A stretch of 64,000 nt of DNA from assembly GCA_944472155.2 (NCBI GenBank), contig OX235279.1, forward strand, positions 46,845,564 to 46,909,563, given 5' to 3'. The notes under the pieces were generated by a model, which saw only the letters and a program-made list of their open reading frames with translations, was not told where the DNA came from and made no database searches. The position numbers and the translations under genes were made by a program. Position 1 is the stretch's first letter, and each line of letters opens with the position of its first letter. Below, piece by piece: positions 1 to 13,022 of the stretch. The stretch comes from Trichobilharzia szidati (taxonomy: Eukaryota > Platyhelminthes > Trematoda > Strigeidida > Schistosomatidae).

Positions 1-19
1 CAGTGCGTCCTGCACGAAA

Positions 20-205
20 CATTAAGCTTCATTTTTGAAGTTTCAGTGTTTTTAGGAATTTCGGGCGGCTAACCCAATCTACGCTCTTTTCAGTCTCCCT
101 ATCGATTAGTAAAACTAGGCGGTTTAGGAGTGCATCAGCTGAGAATTCAACCCAGACCTCCCATGTGGTCGGTGAGTAATCAACTACTGAACTACCAACC
201 AACTT
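20..205 (-). mobile_element. tRNA-like SINE-type repeat, degenerate (tentative)
   Basis: Read on the minus strand, there is an A-box-like TAGTTCAGTAG followed about 35 bases later by a B-box-like GGGTTGAATTC, the layout of a pol III promoter in a tRNA-derived SINE. The body matches neither of the two SINE families seen elsewhere in the window, so family and ends are uncertain. It lies in the intron after the FN3 exon. Confidence 0.35.
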
Positions 206-277
206 TGCGTTAATCAATCTTAATCTATTCAGTCTTCATACAATTAACTTAAGTGTCTAGAACACGACAGAACTTAC

Positions 278-583
278 CTAATTCAATTGAATTTGATGGT
301 TTAGATGGTGGACTTTTTCCGGCTTCGTTTTCTGCAATAACTCGAAATTCATAACTAACAAATTCTTGCAAATTATCAGTTGGAAGTGTTGCATGCGGTT
401 CTGTTATAGTGAAGTCAGCTGATACATCTTGCCACTGTTTAGAATCGACCGGTTTCAGTTCAATATAGAAATTACTGACTGGTGCATCATCAGGCTGCTC
501 CCATGTTATCTCAAGTTTTGGCTTAGAATCTGGAGATTCCGGTGGAGTGATAACAATTCTTACATTCACTGGACTTGAAGGAG
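278..583 (-). CDS. Fibronectin type III domain exon of the titin-like gene
   Basis: This 306-nt exon is bounded by acceptor TTGCAG|CTCC and donor TTAG|GTAAGT and is phase 1 at both ends, the usual symmetry of FN3 exons. It encodes one nearly complete FN3 domain of about 100 residues. It opens with PSSPVNVRI, has the conserved Trp in LEITWEQP, and has the late-strand signature VSYEFRVIAENEAGKSPPS. In the family FN3 domains alternate with Ig domains in the thick-filament part of the protein. Its place directly after the repeat array and a short linker suggests that the FN3-containing region starts here. The next exon lies outside the window. Confidence 0.92.
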
Positions 584-1785
584 CTGCAAGGGTGAAACAT
601 CAATACATGTAAGTGTAAGGTCATTTATAGTTCAGGGAAGAGCATACATTGTGTTAACATCGCCTGCTGCATCCAAAAAAGTGCTACGGTTCTCCTCTTC
701 TCCAACCATAAAAATGAGAACAATGGTAGGACAGTGTATATTCCTGATATTTCAGTCACCAGTCCTAGTACACAAGACAGTTAAAATTCTCTAGCGTTAA
801 GTAATGAGGAGGCTGTGAGTACAAACATACAGTCACCAGATGCTCTTCGTACTAATTTACTCAAATCACTTCACATAGGGGGATCTTTAAGGGATTGCTC
901 TGTTTTTAGATTAATTGGCATTTCACATTGTGTCGAAATGCTGATGAACCTTAATTAGGACGAAATGCACATCATGGATTCCGCTGCTAATAACTATCAA
1001 CCAAAATGACAGCTTTAAGTAATGTTTAGATTTGCGCTAACAATTCTCACCATCACCCTGCTATGATTGAGTTTTCAGACAAACCAGGATTAGTGTCAAA
1101 GATACCCCTGAAATTATTTGAAGGATGTTCAATAAATACACATGTAGGTTCATGCAGATGTATGAAATTGTACTAAGTGAAGAGGAATCTGGTCCCTTCA
1201 ACCCATTAGCTGGAAATCAAAAGGCAAAGCAAACCAGCTACATTTCAACAATGACTGTAAATATATAATTCATCTTCCCATAAAGTTGAAAATGAGTACC
1301 TGAATTTATTCAAAGCGCAAGAAGTTTACCCAAACGCTAAAGAGGACAGCAATTTTTGACATGGTTTCTCTTTTTACACAATTAAATATAACGGTAAATA
1401 ACGGCCAAACCAGGTAATTAGATAATTACGTTTAGGGTTAAGGGGAATTTCTGAATGATTCTTCAATGATTTCTGATTCTGTTTTATTGATTTTGCTAGG
1501 TTAGCAATTAAAGCCATCCATGCTCACTTCACATTTTTATTGATAATAGAAATAGACTAATCGATATAAGTCTCCTCAAATACTGTCGGTATGCTTGGTA
1601 GAATCTCGGAGGCATAATATAAGGATAAAGTGAACATTTTTTTTACATAAAGCGTACTGACTATTGAATGCCAATTGAATTCGATAACTGAATACTCATT
1701 AAGTCAACAGTTCAAAAAAAAATACAAAAGTGGACCATTGCTTTGAATATGTAACAAAACATAATTATCTGTATTGCATACTAAC
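584..1785 (-). other. Intron between the FN3 exon and the 31-nt exon
   Basis: This is AT-rich sequence with no open frame of note, no recognised mobile element and no tRNA-like promoter. It is read as plain intron. Confidence 0.75.
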
Positions 1786-1816
1786 CATTTATCTTTGGCA
1801 ATTTCTCGGGCTTAGC
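1786..1816 (-). CDS. 31-nt linker exon of the titin-like gene
   Basis: The acceptor TCTACAG|GCTAAG and donor AAATG|GTTAGT enclose 31 nt encoding AKPEKLPKIN plus one base. It enters in phase 0, matching the proposed donor of the repeat exon, and leaves in phase 1, matching the FN3 exon. Without it the array could not join the FN3 exon in frame. The Lys/Pro-rich peptide is typical linker sequence. It is too small for ordinary gene finders; the call rests on the splice sites and the double phase match. Confidence 0.8.
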
Positions 1817-2599
1817 CTGTAGAAAGTGAAGAAAAACAGTAAAAGTGGTACAGATGAGAAATGCGCCGAGAACAGTGTACAAATTGTGTTATACCATGTA
1901 AACAAATAACAACAAACAATAATAAAATTCACCTCACAGAAACATTAATAGAAAAATCATTTGCAAAGTACAAAAATATCTACGCGGAAAACAGCACCCA
2001 AGGAAAATTCACCAAAATACTCTCCAAAACATCAATATGAACCGACAAAAAAATTACATTAAGAGTCACCAAGATATCAAAAATAATCACCGAAAACAGG
2101 GATTAATAGATTAAAAATCACCAAGTGTAGCCAAAACAACAGACACTGAAACTGTCAAAATACACAATCATACCATTCGAATGCAACATCAAGCAGACAT
2201 ACGACCACTGGGTGCAATCCACAACCACCTTGTTTGTCAATTCAAAATGACAAGGGAATCACAAGGAAGAACACCGAAAATGCATTACTCGTGAGATGTC
2301 GTCTCACACAGAGTCCAAACAAGAAACACACCGTTGCAAACAAACACTTATCTGAATATCGGTGAGATGCAAATGGCATGATGATCATCAATTAATATGT
2401 GGAATCATGGATAGATAGACCATGGAAACTCCTAACCGACAGGACATGCATGCAATGGGAGGTGCGACAATAGCCAATTCTCGTAAAATATTATCCAGAA
2501 ATGTCACCAGTAAGTTCAAGAACAACCGAAGCGGAACAACTAGCTATGCCACTAAGCCTACGACTGTGCCACGAATGTATGCACAGAGCAGTAACTCGC
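1817..2599 (-). other. Intron after the last repeat exon; holds the array's outer edge
   Basis: From about 2120 to 2599 the sequence is the same intron half found after every repeat exon, so the array's outer edge falls near 2120. Left of this, about 1925-2120 is A-rich with several loose TCACC-containing motifs that resemble the TTCACC at the junction of internal units. No gene is seen. Confidence 0.75.
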
Positions 2600-3067
2600 C
2601 TCAGAAGTAGTCAACTTCTCCTCCTTCTCCTGCACAATGCGTTCCTCCATCTTCACAGTCACCGTCTCCTTCGATTCCACGATCTGCTTCACACCGACGG
2701 TCGCCTGCTCCACCTGTATTGCAGACTCATCCGTCACTCCAACCATGCTCTTCACATCCGTCACCTCCGCCTCTCCTTCACTCACAACGGAAACAGGAAC
2801 TGTCTCCTCTTCCACAGGTACCTCCTCCACATCAACCTCATGCACAGGAGCCTCCTCTGCCTTCTCCACCTTCGTCGGCTTCTCGGAAACTGCCACGGCT
2901 GCCTCACTCGGCTGTTCCACCACAACCGCACTCTCCGCACCGTCAGACTCATCCATCTCACTCACACCCTCCGACGCCCAATCCATAGACTTTGTCACAG
3001 TCTCTTTCCCTTCTTGTACAACAACATCCTCGGCTGTCGTCGTCAATGTGTCTTCAGCTTCACCCAC
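2600..3067 (-). CDS. Repeat exon R1 (last transcribed) - Glu/Val-rich PEVK-like segment
   Basis: R1 is the reference description for all copies. Acceptor CCGGCAG|GTGGGTGAAG opens a frame in phase 0; donor GAG|GCGAGTTA closes it in phase 0, giving 468 nt or 156 residues from VGEAEDTLTT to EEKLTTSE. Composition is 34 Glu, 32 Val, 11 Lys, 5 Pro, one Trp (residue 30) and no Cys, so a disordered, acidic, spring-like segment is likely. Residue 113 is Asp here. Without splicing the frame continues 14 more codons to a stop, so the exon must be spliced to be useful. The donor is a GC site, chosen because its phase matches the 31-nt exon. The exact end is inference; the frame itself is certain. Confidence 0.85.
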
Positions 3068-4261
3068 CTGCCGGTATGCAAAAGAACGGAATTATGGTCA
3101 CGATGTCAGTCTTAAAGCACGCGTTTCTCCGAAAACACACTCAATGAACGGGATCAAACTCATCTCCTTTCGGAGGCAGTAGATGCACACTATCACCATA
3201 TACTACACAAGACATAGCTGTACGGGAAATACTTGCTGCACAACCCTATGAGATAACAAGGCTCGCACACACGCACACACACACACACGCACGCACACAG
3301 AGTCAGTTCAACACACTCCCTTCAGTAACCTACGTGAACCACAAACCACACACTACACAAAACATTACAACGGGAACTTTCAAAATCACAAAACTCACAC
3401 CCACACATACACACACACACATTCACACGCACACGCACACAAGGAAACAAACGAAGAGAAAGACAGATAAACAGAACAGATACGCACACATACACACTAG
3501 ACACTGCCATGCTGTACTATACTAGATTATACTATTTTAAACTCTACTGTACTATACTTTACTATACTATATTACACTATACTACACACACACACACACT
3601 CACACCCACACACATACACAACCACACAAACAGAAATAACAATGACAATGAAAACATCTGATTAGCGATGATCAACAATACCAATCAGTCGTCTAACCGT
3701 AGCCCAAATACACACCTACATCGAGAATTTAAGAATAGTTCACAGTGTTATCAACGAACCGAATGTAGTGGTCAGAAATTCACCTAGTGTAGCCAAAACA
3801 ACAGACACTAAAACTGTCAAAATACACAATCATACCATTCGAATGCAACATCAAGCAGACATACGACCACTGGATGCAATCCACAACCACCTTGTTTGTC
3901 AATTCAAAATGACAAGGGAATCACAAGGAAGAACACCGAAAATGCATTACTCGTGAGATGTCGTCTCACACAGAGTCCAAACAAGAAACACACCGTTGCA
4001 AACAAACACTTATCTGAATATCGGTGAGATGCAAATGGCATGATGATCATCAATTAATATGTGGAATCATGGATAGATAGACCATGGAAACTCCTAACCG
4101 ACAGGACATGCATGCAATGGGAGGTGCGACAATAGCCAATTCTCGTAAAATATTATCCAGAAATGTCACCAGTAAGTTCAAGAACAACCGAAGCGGAACA
4201 ACTAGCCATGCCACTAAGCCTACGACTGTGCCACGAATGTATGCACAGAGCAGTAACTCGC
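3068..4261 (-). repeat. Array intron, short class (R2 to R1), with CA-rich tracts
   Basis: This 1194-nt intron is the example for the six left-most array introns (1186-1196 nt). On the plus strand it holds CA-rich tracts near 3265-3300, 3400-3440 and 3584-3635 and an unexpanded CTATA-like stretch near 3515-3582. On the transcribed strand these become GT- and TAG-rich. The long class from 13023 on has an expanded pentanucleotide tract and an added CA-rich block. Confidence 0.85.
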
Positions 4262-4729
4262 CTCAGAAGTAGTCAACTTCTCCTCCTTCTCCTGCACAAT
4301 GCGTTCCTCCATCTTCACAGTCACCGTCTCCTTCGATTCCACGATCTGCTTCACACCGACGGTCGCCTGCTCCACCTGTATTGCAGACTCATCCATCACT
4401 CCAACCATGCTCTTCACATCCGTCACCTCCGCCTCTCCTTCACTCACAACGGAAACAGGAACTGTCTCCTCTTCCACAGGTACCTCCTCCACATCAACCT
4501 CATGCACAGGAGCCTCCTCTGCCTTCTCCACCTTCGTCGGCTTCTCGGAAACTGCCACGGCTGCCTCACTCGGCTGTTCCACCACAACCGCACTCTCCGC
4601 ACCGTCAGACTCATCCATCTCACTCACACCCTCCGACGCCCAATCCATAGACTTTGTCACAGTCTCTTTCCCTTCTTGTACAACAACATCCTCGGCTGTC
4701 GTCGTCAATGTGTCTTCAGCTTCACCCAC
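4262..4729 (-). CDS. Repeat exon R2
   Basis: Structure is as R1. It is the only copy with Met at residue 112 (Thr elsewhere), and it has Asp at 113. Confidence 0.85.
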
Positions 4730-5919
4730 CTGCCGGTATGCAAAAGAACGGAATTATGGTCACGATGTCAGTCTTAAAGCACGCGTTTCTCCGAAAACAC
4801 ACTCAATGAACGGGATCAAACTCATCTCCTTTCGGAGGCAGTAGATGCACACTATCACCATATACTACACAAGACATAGCTGTACGGGAAATACTTGCTG
4901 CACAACCCTATGAGATAACAAGGCTCGCACACACGCACACACACACACACACGCACGCACACAGAGTCAGTTCAACACACTCCCTTCAGTAACCTACGTG
5001 AACCACAAACCACACACTACACAAAACATTACAACGGGAACTTTCAAAATCACAAAACTCACACTCACACACAAACACATTCACACGCACACGCACACAA
5101 GGAAACAAACGAAGAGAAAGACAGATAAACAGAACAGATACGCACACATACACACTAGACACTGCCATGCTGTACTATACTAGATTATACTATTTTAAAC
5201 TCTACTGTACTATACTTTACTATACTATATTACACTATACTACACACACACACACACTCACACCCACACACATACACAACCACACAAACAGAAATAACAA
5301 TGACAATGAAAACATCTGATTAGCGATGATCAACAATACCAATCAGTCGTCTAACCGTAGCCCAAATACACACCTACATCGAGAATTTAAGAGTAGTTCA
5401 CAGTGTTATCAACGAACCGAATGTAGTGGTCAGAAATTCACCTAGTGTAGCCAAAACAACAGACACTAAAACTGTCAAAATACACAATCATACCATTCGA
5501 ATGCAACATCAAGCAGACATACGACCACTGGATGCAATCCACAACCACCTTGTTTGTCAATTCAAAATGACAAGGGAATCACAAGGAAGAACACCGAAAA
5601 TGCATTACTCGTGAGATGTCGTCTCACACAGAGTCCAAACAAGAAACACACCGTTGCAAACAAACACTTATCTGAATATCGGTGAGATGCAAATGGCATG
5701 ATGATCATCAATTAATATGTGGAATCATGGATAGATAGACCATGGAAACTCCTAACCGACAGGACATGCATGCAATGGGAGGTGCGACAATAGCCAATTC
5801 TCGTAAAATATTATCCAGAAATGTCACCAGTAAGTTCAAGAACAACCGAAGCGGAACAACTAGCCATGCCACTAAGCCTACGACTGTGCCACGAATGTAT
5901 GCACAGAGCAGTAACTCGC

Positions 5920-6387
5920 CTCAGAAGTAGTCAACTTCTCCTCCTTCTCCTGCACAATGCGTTCCTCCATCTTCACAGTCACCGTCTCCTTCGATTCCAC
6001 GATCTGCTTCACACCGACGGTCGCCTGCTCCACCTGTATTGCGGACTCCTCCGTCACTCCAACCATGCTCTTCACATCCGTCACCTCCGCCTCTCCTTCA
6101 CTCACAACGGAAACAGGAACTGTCTCCTCTTCCACAGGTACCTCCTCCACATCAACCTCATGCACAGGAGCCTCCTCTGCCTTCTCCACCTTCGTCGGCT
6201 TCTCGGAAACTGCCACGGCTGCCTCACTCGGCTGTTCCACCACAACCGCACTCTCCGCACCGTCAGACTCATCCATCTCACTCACACCCTCCGACGCCCA
6301 ATCCATGGACTTTGTCACAGTCTCTTTCCCTTCTTGTACAACAACATCCTCGGCTGTCGTCGTCAATGTGTCTTCAGCTTCACCCAC
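5920..6387 (-). CDS. Repeat exon R3
   Basis: It has Glu at residue 113, the class otherwise seen only in R7-R20, although its neighbours carry Asp. It also has a private silent change (TCC for TCT at Ser27). This mosaic pattern fits gene conversion from a distant copy. Confidence 0.85.
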
Positions 6388-7577
6388 CTGCCGGTATGCA
6401 AAAGAACGGAATTATGGTCACGATGTCAGTCTTAAAGCACGCGTTTCTCCGAAAACACACTCAATGAACGGGATCAAACTCATCTCCTTTCGGAGGCAGT
6501 AGATGCACACTATCACCATATACTACACAAGACATAGCTGTACGGGAAATACTTGCTGCACAACCCTATGAGATAACAAGGCTCGCACACACGCACACAC
6601 ACACACACACGCACGCACACAGAGTCAGTTCAACACACTCCCTTCAGTAACCTACGTGAACCACAAACCACACACTACACAAAACATTACAACGGGAACT
6701 TTCAAAATCACAAAACTCACACTCACACACAAACACATTCACACGCACACGCACACAAGGAAACAAACGAAGAGAAAGACAGATAAACAGAACAGATACG
6801 CACACATACACACTAGACACTGCCATGCTGTACTATACTAGATTATACTATTTTAAACTCTACTGTACTATACTTTACTATACTATATTACACTATACTA
6901 CACACACACACACACTCACACCCACACACATACACAACCACACAAACAGAAATAACAATGACAATGAAAACATCTGATTAGCGATGATCAACAATACCAA
7001 TCAGTCGTCTAACCGTAGCCCAAATACACACCTACATCGAGAATTTAAGAATAGTTCACAGTGTTATCAACGAACCGAATGTAGTGGTCAGAAATTCACC
7101 TAGTGTAGCCAAAACAACAGACACTAAAACTGTCAAAATACACAATCATACCATTCGAATGCAACATCAAGCAGACATACGACCACTGGATGCAATCCAC
7201 AACCACCTTGTTTGTCAATTCAAAATGACAAGGGAATCACAAGGAAGAACACCGAAAATGCATTACTCGTGAGATGTCGTCTCACACAGAGTCCAAACAA
7301 GAAACACACCGTTGCAAACAAACACTTATCTGAATATCGGTGAGATGCAAATGGCATGATGATCATCAATTAATATGTGGAATCATGGATAGATAGACCA
7401 TGGAAACTCCTAACCGACAGGACATGCATGCAATGGGAGGTGCGACAATAGCCAATTCTCGTAAAATATTATCCAGAAATGTCACCAGTAAGTTCAAGAA
7501 CAACCGAAGCGGAACAACTAGCCATGCCACTAAGCCTACGACTGTGCCACGAATGTATGCACAGAGCAGTAACTCGC

Positions 7578-8045
7578 CTCAGAAGTAGTCAACTTCTCCT
7601 CCTTCTCCTGCACAATGCGTTCCTCCATCTTCACAGTCACCGTCTCCTTCGATTCCACGATCTGCTTCACACCGACGGTCGCCTGCTCCACCTGTATTGC
7701 AGACTCATCCGTCACTCCAACCATGCTCTTCACATCCGTCACCTCCGCCTCTCCTTCACTCACAACGGAAACAGGAACTGTCTCCTCTTCCACAGGTACC
7801 TCCTCCACATCAACCTCATGCACAGGAGCCTCCTCTGCCTTCTCCACCTTCGTCGGCTTCTCGGAAACTGCCACGGCTGCCTCACTCGGCTGTTCCACCA
7901 CAACCGCACTCTCCGCACCGTCAGACTCATCCATCTCACTCACACCCTCCGACGCCCAATCCATAGACTTTGTCACAGTCTCTTTCCCTTCTTGTACAAC
8001 AACATCCTCGGCTGTCGTCGTCAATGTGTCTTCAGCTTCACCCAC
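7578..8045 (-). CDS. Repeat exon R4
   Basis: It has Asp at residue 113. The intron that precedes it in the transcript (8046-9236) carries the purest CA run of the array, near 8246-8281, where the usual CG interruptions are lost. Confidence 0.85.
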
Positions 8046-8246
8046 CTGCCGGTATGCAAAAGAACGGAATTATGGTCACGATGTCAGTCTTAAAGCACGC
8101 GTTTCTCCGAAAACACACTCAATGAACGGGATCAAACTCATCTCCTTTCGGAGGCAGTAGATGCACACTATCACCATATACTACACAAGACATAGCTGTA
8201 CGGGAAATACTTGCTGCACAACCCTATGAGATAACAAGGCTCGCAC

Positions 8247-8285
<39 letters not shown>

Positions 8286-9236
8286 GTTCAACACACTCCC
8301 TTCAGTAACCTACGTGAACCACAAACCACACACTACACAAAACATTACAACGGGAACTTTCAAAATCACAAAACTCACACCCACACAACACACACATTCA
8401 CACGCACACGCACACAAGGAAACAAACGAAGAGAAAGACAGATAAACAGAACAGATACGCACACATACACACTAGACACTGCCATGCTGTACTATACTAG
8501 ATTATACTATTTTAAACTCTACTGTACTATACTTTACTATACTATATTACACTATACTACACACACACACACACTCACACCCACACACATACACAACCAC
8601 ACAAACAGAAATAACAATGACAATGAAAACATCTGATTAGCGATGATCAACAATACCAATCAGTCGTCTAACCGTAGCCCAAATACACACCTACATCGAG
8701 AATTTAAGAATAGTTCACAGTGTTATCAACGAACCGAATGTAGTGGTCAGAAATTCACCTAGTGTAGCCAAAACAACAGACACTAAAACTGTCAAAATAC
8801 ACAATCATACCATTCGAATGCAACATCAAGCAGACATACGACCACTGGATGCAATCCACAACCACCTTGTTTGTCAATTCAAAATGACAAGGGAATCACA
8901 AGGAAGAACACCGAAAATGCATTACTCGTGAGATGTCGTCTCACACAGAGTCCAAACAAGAAACACACCGTTGCAAACAAACACTTATCTGAATATCGGT
9001 GAGATGCAAATGGCATGATGATCATCAATTAATATGTGGAATCATGGATAGATAGACCATGGAAACTCCTAACCGACAGGACATGCATGCAATGGGAGGT
9101 GCGACAATAGCCAATTCTCGTAAAATATTATCCAGAAATGTCACCAGTAAGTTCAAGAACAACCGAAGCGGAACAACTAGCCATGCCACTAAGCCTACGA
9201 CTGTGCCACGAATGTATGCACAGAGCAGTAACTCGC

Positions 9237-9704
9237 CTCAGAAGTAGTCAACTTCTCCTCCTTCTCCTGCACAATGCGTTCCTCCATCTTCACAGTCACC
9301 GTCTCCTTCGATTCCACGATCTGCTTCACACCGACGGTCGCCTGCTCCACCTGTATTGCAGACTCATCCGTCACTCCAACCATGCTCTTCACATCCGTCA
9401 CCTCCGCCTCTCCTTCACTCACAACGGAAACAGGAACTGTCTCCTCTTCCACAGGTACCTCCTCCACATCAACCTCATGCACAGGAGCCTCCTCTGCCTT
9501 CTCCACCTTCGTCGGCTTCTCGGAAACTGCCACGGCTGCCTCACTCGGCTGTTCCACCACAACCGCACTCTCCGCACCGTCAGACTCATCCATCTCACTC
9601 ACACCCTCCGACGCCCAATCCATAGACTTTGTCACAGTCTCTTTCCCTTCTTGTACAACAACATCCTCGGCTGTCGTCGTCAATGTGTCTTCAGCTTCAC
9701 CCAC
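9237..9704 (-). CDS. Repeat exon R5
   Basis: It has Asp at residue 113 and its protein sequence is identical to R1, R4 and R6. Confidence 0.85.
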
Positions 9705-10900
9705 CTGCCGGTATGCAAAAGAACGGAATTATGGTCACGATGTCAGTCTTAAAGCACGCGTTTCTCCGAAAACACACTCAATGAACGGGATCAAACTCAT
9801 CTCCTTTCGGAGGCAGTAGATGCACACTATCACCATATACTACACAAGACATAGCTGTACGGGAAATACTTGCTGCACAACCCTATGAGATAACAAGGCT
9901 CGCACACACGCACACACACACACACACGCACGCACACAGAGTCAGTTCAACACACTCCCTTCAGTAACCTACGTGAACCACAAACCACACACTACACAAA
10001 ACATTACAACGGGAACTTTCAAAATCACAAAACTCACACCCACACATACACACACACACATTCACACGCACACGCACACAAGGAAACAAACGAAGAGAAA
10101 GACAGATAAACAGAACAGATACGCACACATACACACTAGACACTGCCATGCTGTACTATACTAGATTATACTATTTTAAACTCTACTGTACTATACTTTA
10201 CTATACTATATTACACTATACTACACACACACACACACTCACACCCACACACATACACAACCACACAAACAGAAATAACAATGACAATGAAAACATCTGA
10301 TTAGCGATGATCAACAATACCAATCAGTCGTCTAACCGTAGCCCAAATACACACCTACATCGAGAATTTAAGAATAGTTCACAGTGTTATCAACGAACCG
10401 AATGTAGTGGTCAGAAATTCACCTAGTGTAGCCAAAACAACAGACACTAAAACTGTCAAAATACACAATCATACCATTCGAATGCAACATCAAGCAGACA
10501 TACGACCACTGGGTGCAATCCACAACCACCTTGTTTGTCAATTCAAAATGACAAGGGAATCACAAGGAAGAACACCGAAAATGCATTACTCGTGAGATGT
10601 CGTCTCACACAGAGTCCAAACAAGAAACACACCGTTGCAAACAAACACTTATCTGAATATCGGTGAGATGCAAATGGCATGATGATCATCAATTAATATG
10701 TGGAATCATGGATAGATAGACCATGGAAACTCCTAACCGACAGGACATGCATGCAATGGGAGGTGCGACAATAGCCAATTCTCGTAAAATATTATCCAGA
10801 AATGTCACCAGTAAGTTCAAGAACAACCGAAGCGGAACAACTAGCCATGCCACTAAGCCTACGACTGTGCCACGAATGTATGCACAGAGCAGTAACTCGC

Positions 10901-11368
10901 CTCAGAAGTAGTCAACTTCTCCTCCTTCTCCTGCACAATGCGTTCCTCCATCTTCACAGTCACCGTCTCCTTCGATTCCACGATCTGCTTCACACCGACG
11001 GTCGCCTGCTCCACCTGTATTGCAGACTCATCCGTCACTCCAACCATGCTCTTCACATCCGTCACCTCCGCCTCTCCTTCACTCACAACGGAAACAGGAA
11101 CTGTCTCCTCTTCCACAGGTACCTCCTCCACATCAACCTCATGCACAGGAGCCTCCTCTGCCTTCTCCACCTTCGTCGGCTTCTCGGAAACTGCCACGGC
11201 TGCCTCACTCGGCTGTTCCACCACAACCGCACTCTCCGCACCGTCAGACTCATCCATCTCACTCACACCCTCCGACGCCCAATCCATAGACTTTGTCACA
11301 GTCTCTTTCCCTTCTTGTACAACAACATCCTCGGCTGTCGTCGTCAATGTGTCTTCAGCTTCACCCAC
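10901..11368 (-). CDS. Repeat exon R6
   Basis: It has Asp at residue 113 and is the highest-coordinate copy of the Asp class. The intron on its high side is the last of the short class. Confidence 0.85.
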
Positions 11369-12554
11369 CTGCCGGTATGCAAAAGAACGGAATTATGGTC
11401 ACGATGTCAGTCTTAAAGCACGCGTTTCTCCGAAAACACACTCAATGAACGGGATCAAACTCATCTCCTTTCGGAGGCAGTAGATGCACACTATCACCAT
11501 ATACTACACAAGACATAGCTGTACGGGAAATACTTGCTGCACAACCCTATGAGATAACAAGGCTCGCACACACGCACACACACACACACGCACGCACACA
11601 GAGTCAGTTCAACACACTCCCTTCAGTAACCTACGTGAACCACAAACCACACACTACACAAAACATTACAACGGGAACTTTCAAAATCACAAAACTCACA
11701 CTCACACACAAACACATTCACACGCACACGCACACAAGGAAACAAACGAAGAGAAAGACAGATAAACAGAACAGATACGCACACATACACACTAGACACT
11801 GCCATGCTGTACTATACTAGATTATACTATTTTAAACTCTACTGTACTATACTTTACTATACTATATTACACTATACTACACACACACACACTCACACCC
11901 ACACACATACACAACCACACAAACAGAAATAACAATGACAATGAAAACATCTGATTAGCGATGATCAACAATACCAATCAGTCGTCTAACCGTAGCCCAA
12001 ATACACACCCACATCGAGAATTTAAGAGTAGTTCACAGTGTTATCAACGAACCGAATGTAGTGGTCAGAAATTCACCTAGTGTAGCCAAAACAACAGACA
12101 CTAAAACTGTCAAAATACACAATCATACCATTCGAATGCAACATCAAGCAGACATAAGACCACTGGGTGCAATCCACAACCACCTTGTTTGTCAATTCAA
12201 AATGACAAGGGAATCACAAGGAAGAACACCGAAAATGCATTACTCGTGAGATGTCGTCTCACACAGAGTCCAAACAAGAAACACACCATTGCAAACAAAC
12301 ACTTATCTGAATATCGGTGAGATGCAAATGGCATGATGATCATCAATTAATATGTGGAATCATGGATAGATAGACCATGGAAACTCCTAACCGACAGGAC
12401 ATGCATGCAATGGGAGGTGCGACAATAGCCAATTCTCGTAAAATATTATCCAGAAATGTCACCAGTAAGTTCAAGAACAACCGAAGCGGAACAACTTGCC
12501 ATGCCACTAAGCCTACGACTGTGCCACGAATGTATGCACAGAGCAGTAACTCGC

Positions 12555-13022
12555 CTCAGAAGTAGTCAACTTCTCCTCCTTCTCCTGCACAATGCGTTCC
12601 TCCATCTTCACAGTCACCGTCTCCTTCGATTCCACGATCTGCTTCACACCGACGGTCGCCTGCTCCACCTGTATTGCGGACTCCTCCGTCACTCCAACCA
12701 TGCTCTTCACATCCGTCACCTCCGCCTCTCCTTCACTCACAACGGAAACAGGAACTGTCTCCTCTTCCACAGGTACCTCCTCCACATCAACCTCATGCAC
12801 AGGAGCCTCCTCTGCCTTCTCCACCTTCGTCGGCTTCTCGGAAACTGCCACGGCTGCCTCACTCGGCTGTTCCACCACAACCGCACTCTCCGCACCGTCA
12901 GACTCATCCATCTCACTCACACCCTCCGACGCCCAATCCATAGACTTTGTCACAGTCTCTTTCCCTTCTTGTACAACAACATCCTCGGCTGTCGTCGTCA
13001 ATGTGTCTTCAGCTTCACCCAC
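12555..13022 (-). CDS. Repeat exon R7
   Basis: From here to R20 every copy has Glu at residue 113 with a linked silent change at Ser115. Intron base +58 after its donor is the T class (plus strand), unlike R8 and R9. Confidence 0.85.

Noticed and set aside
2422..2610. Recurring 62-codon plus-strand frames (near 2422 and 3768 and their copies)
   Set aside because: They fall in intron or over the exon edge, have no domain or codon signal, and recur only because the unit recurs.
2501..3182. Plus-strand open frames of 204, 181 and 89 codons across each repeat unit, seen in all 20 copies
   Set aside because: They lie antisense to the repeat exon. The exon's G-rich third positions and lack of certain codons leave the other frames open. 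The predicted products are low-complexity Ser/Thr- or His/Leu-rich strings with no domain, and their conservation follows from the repeat itself.
3322..3525. Small frames rich in Val/Cys or His/Thr over the CA tracts
   Set aside because: They are direct translations of CA/GT microsatellites.
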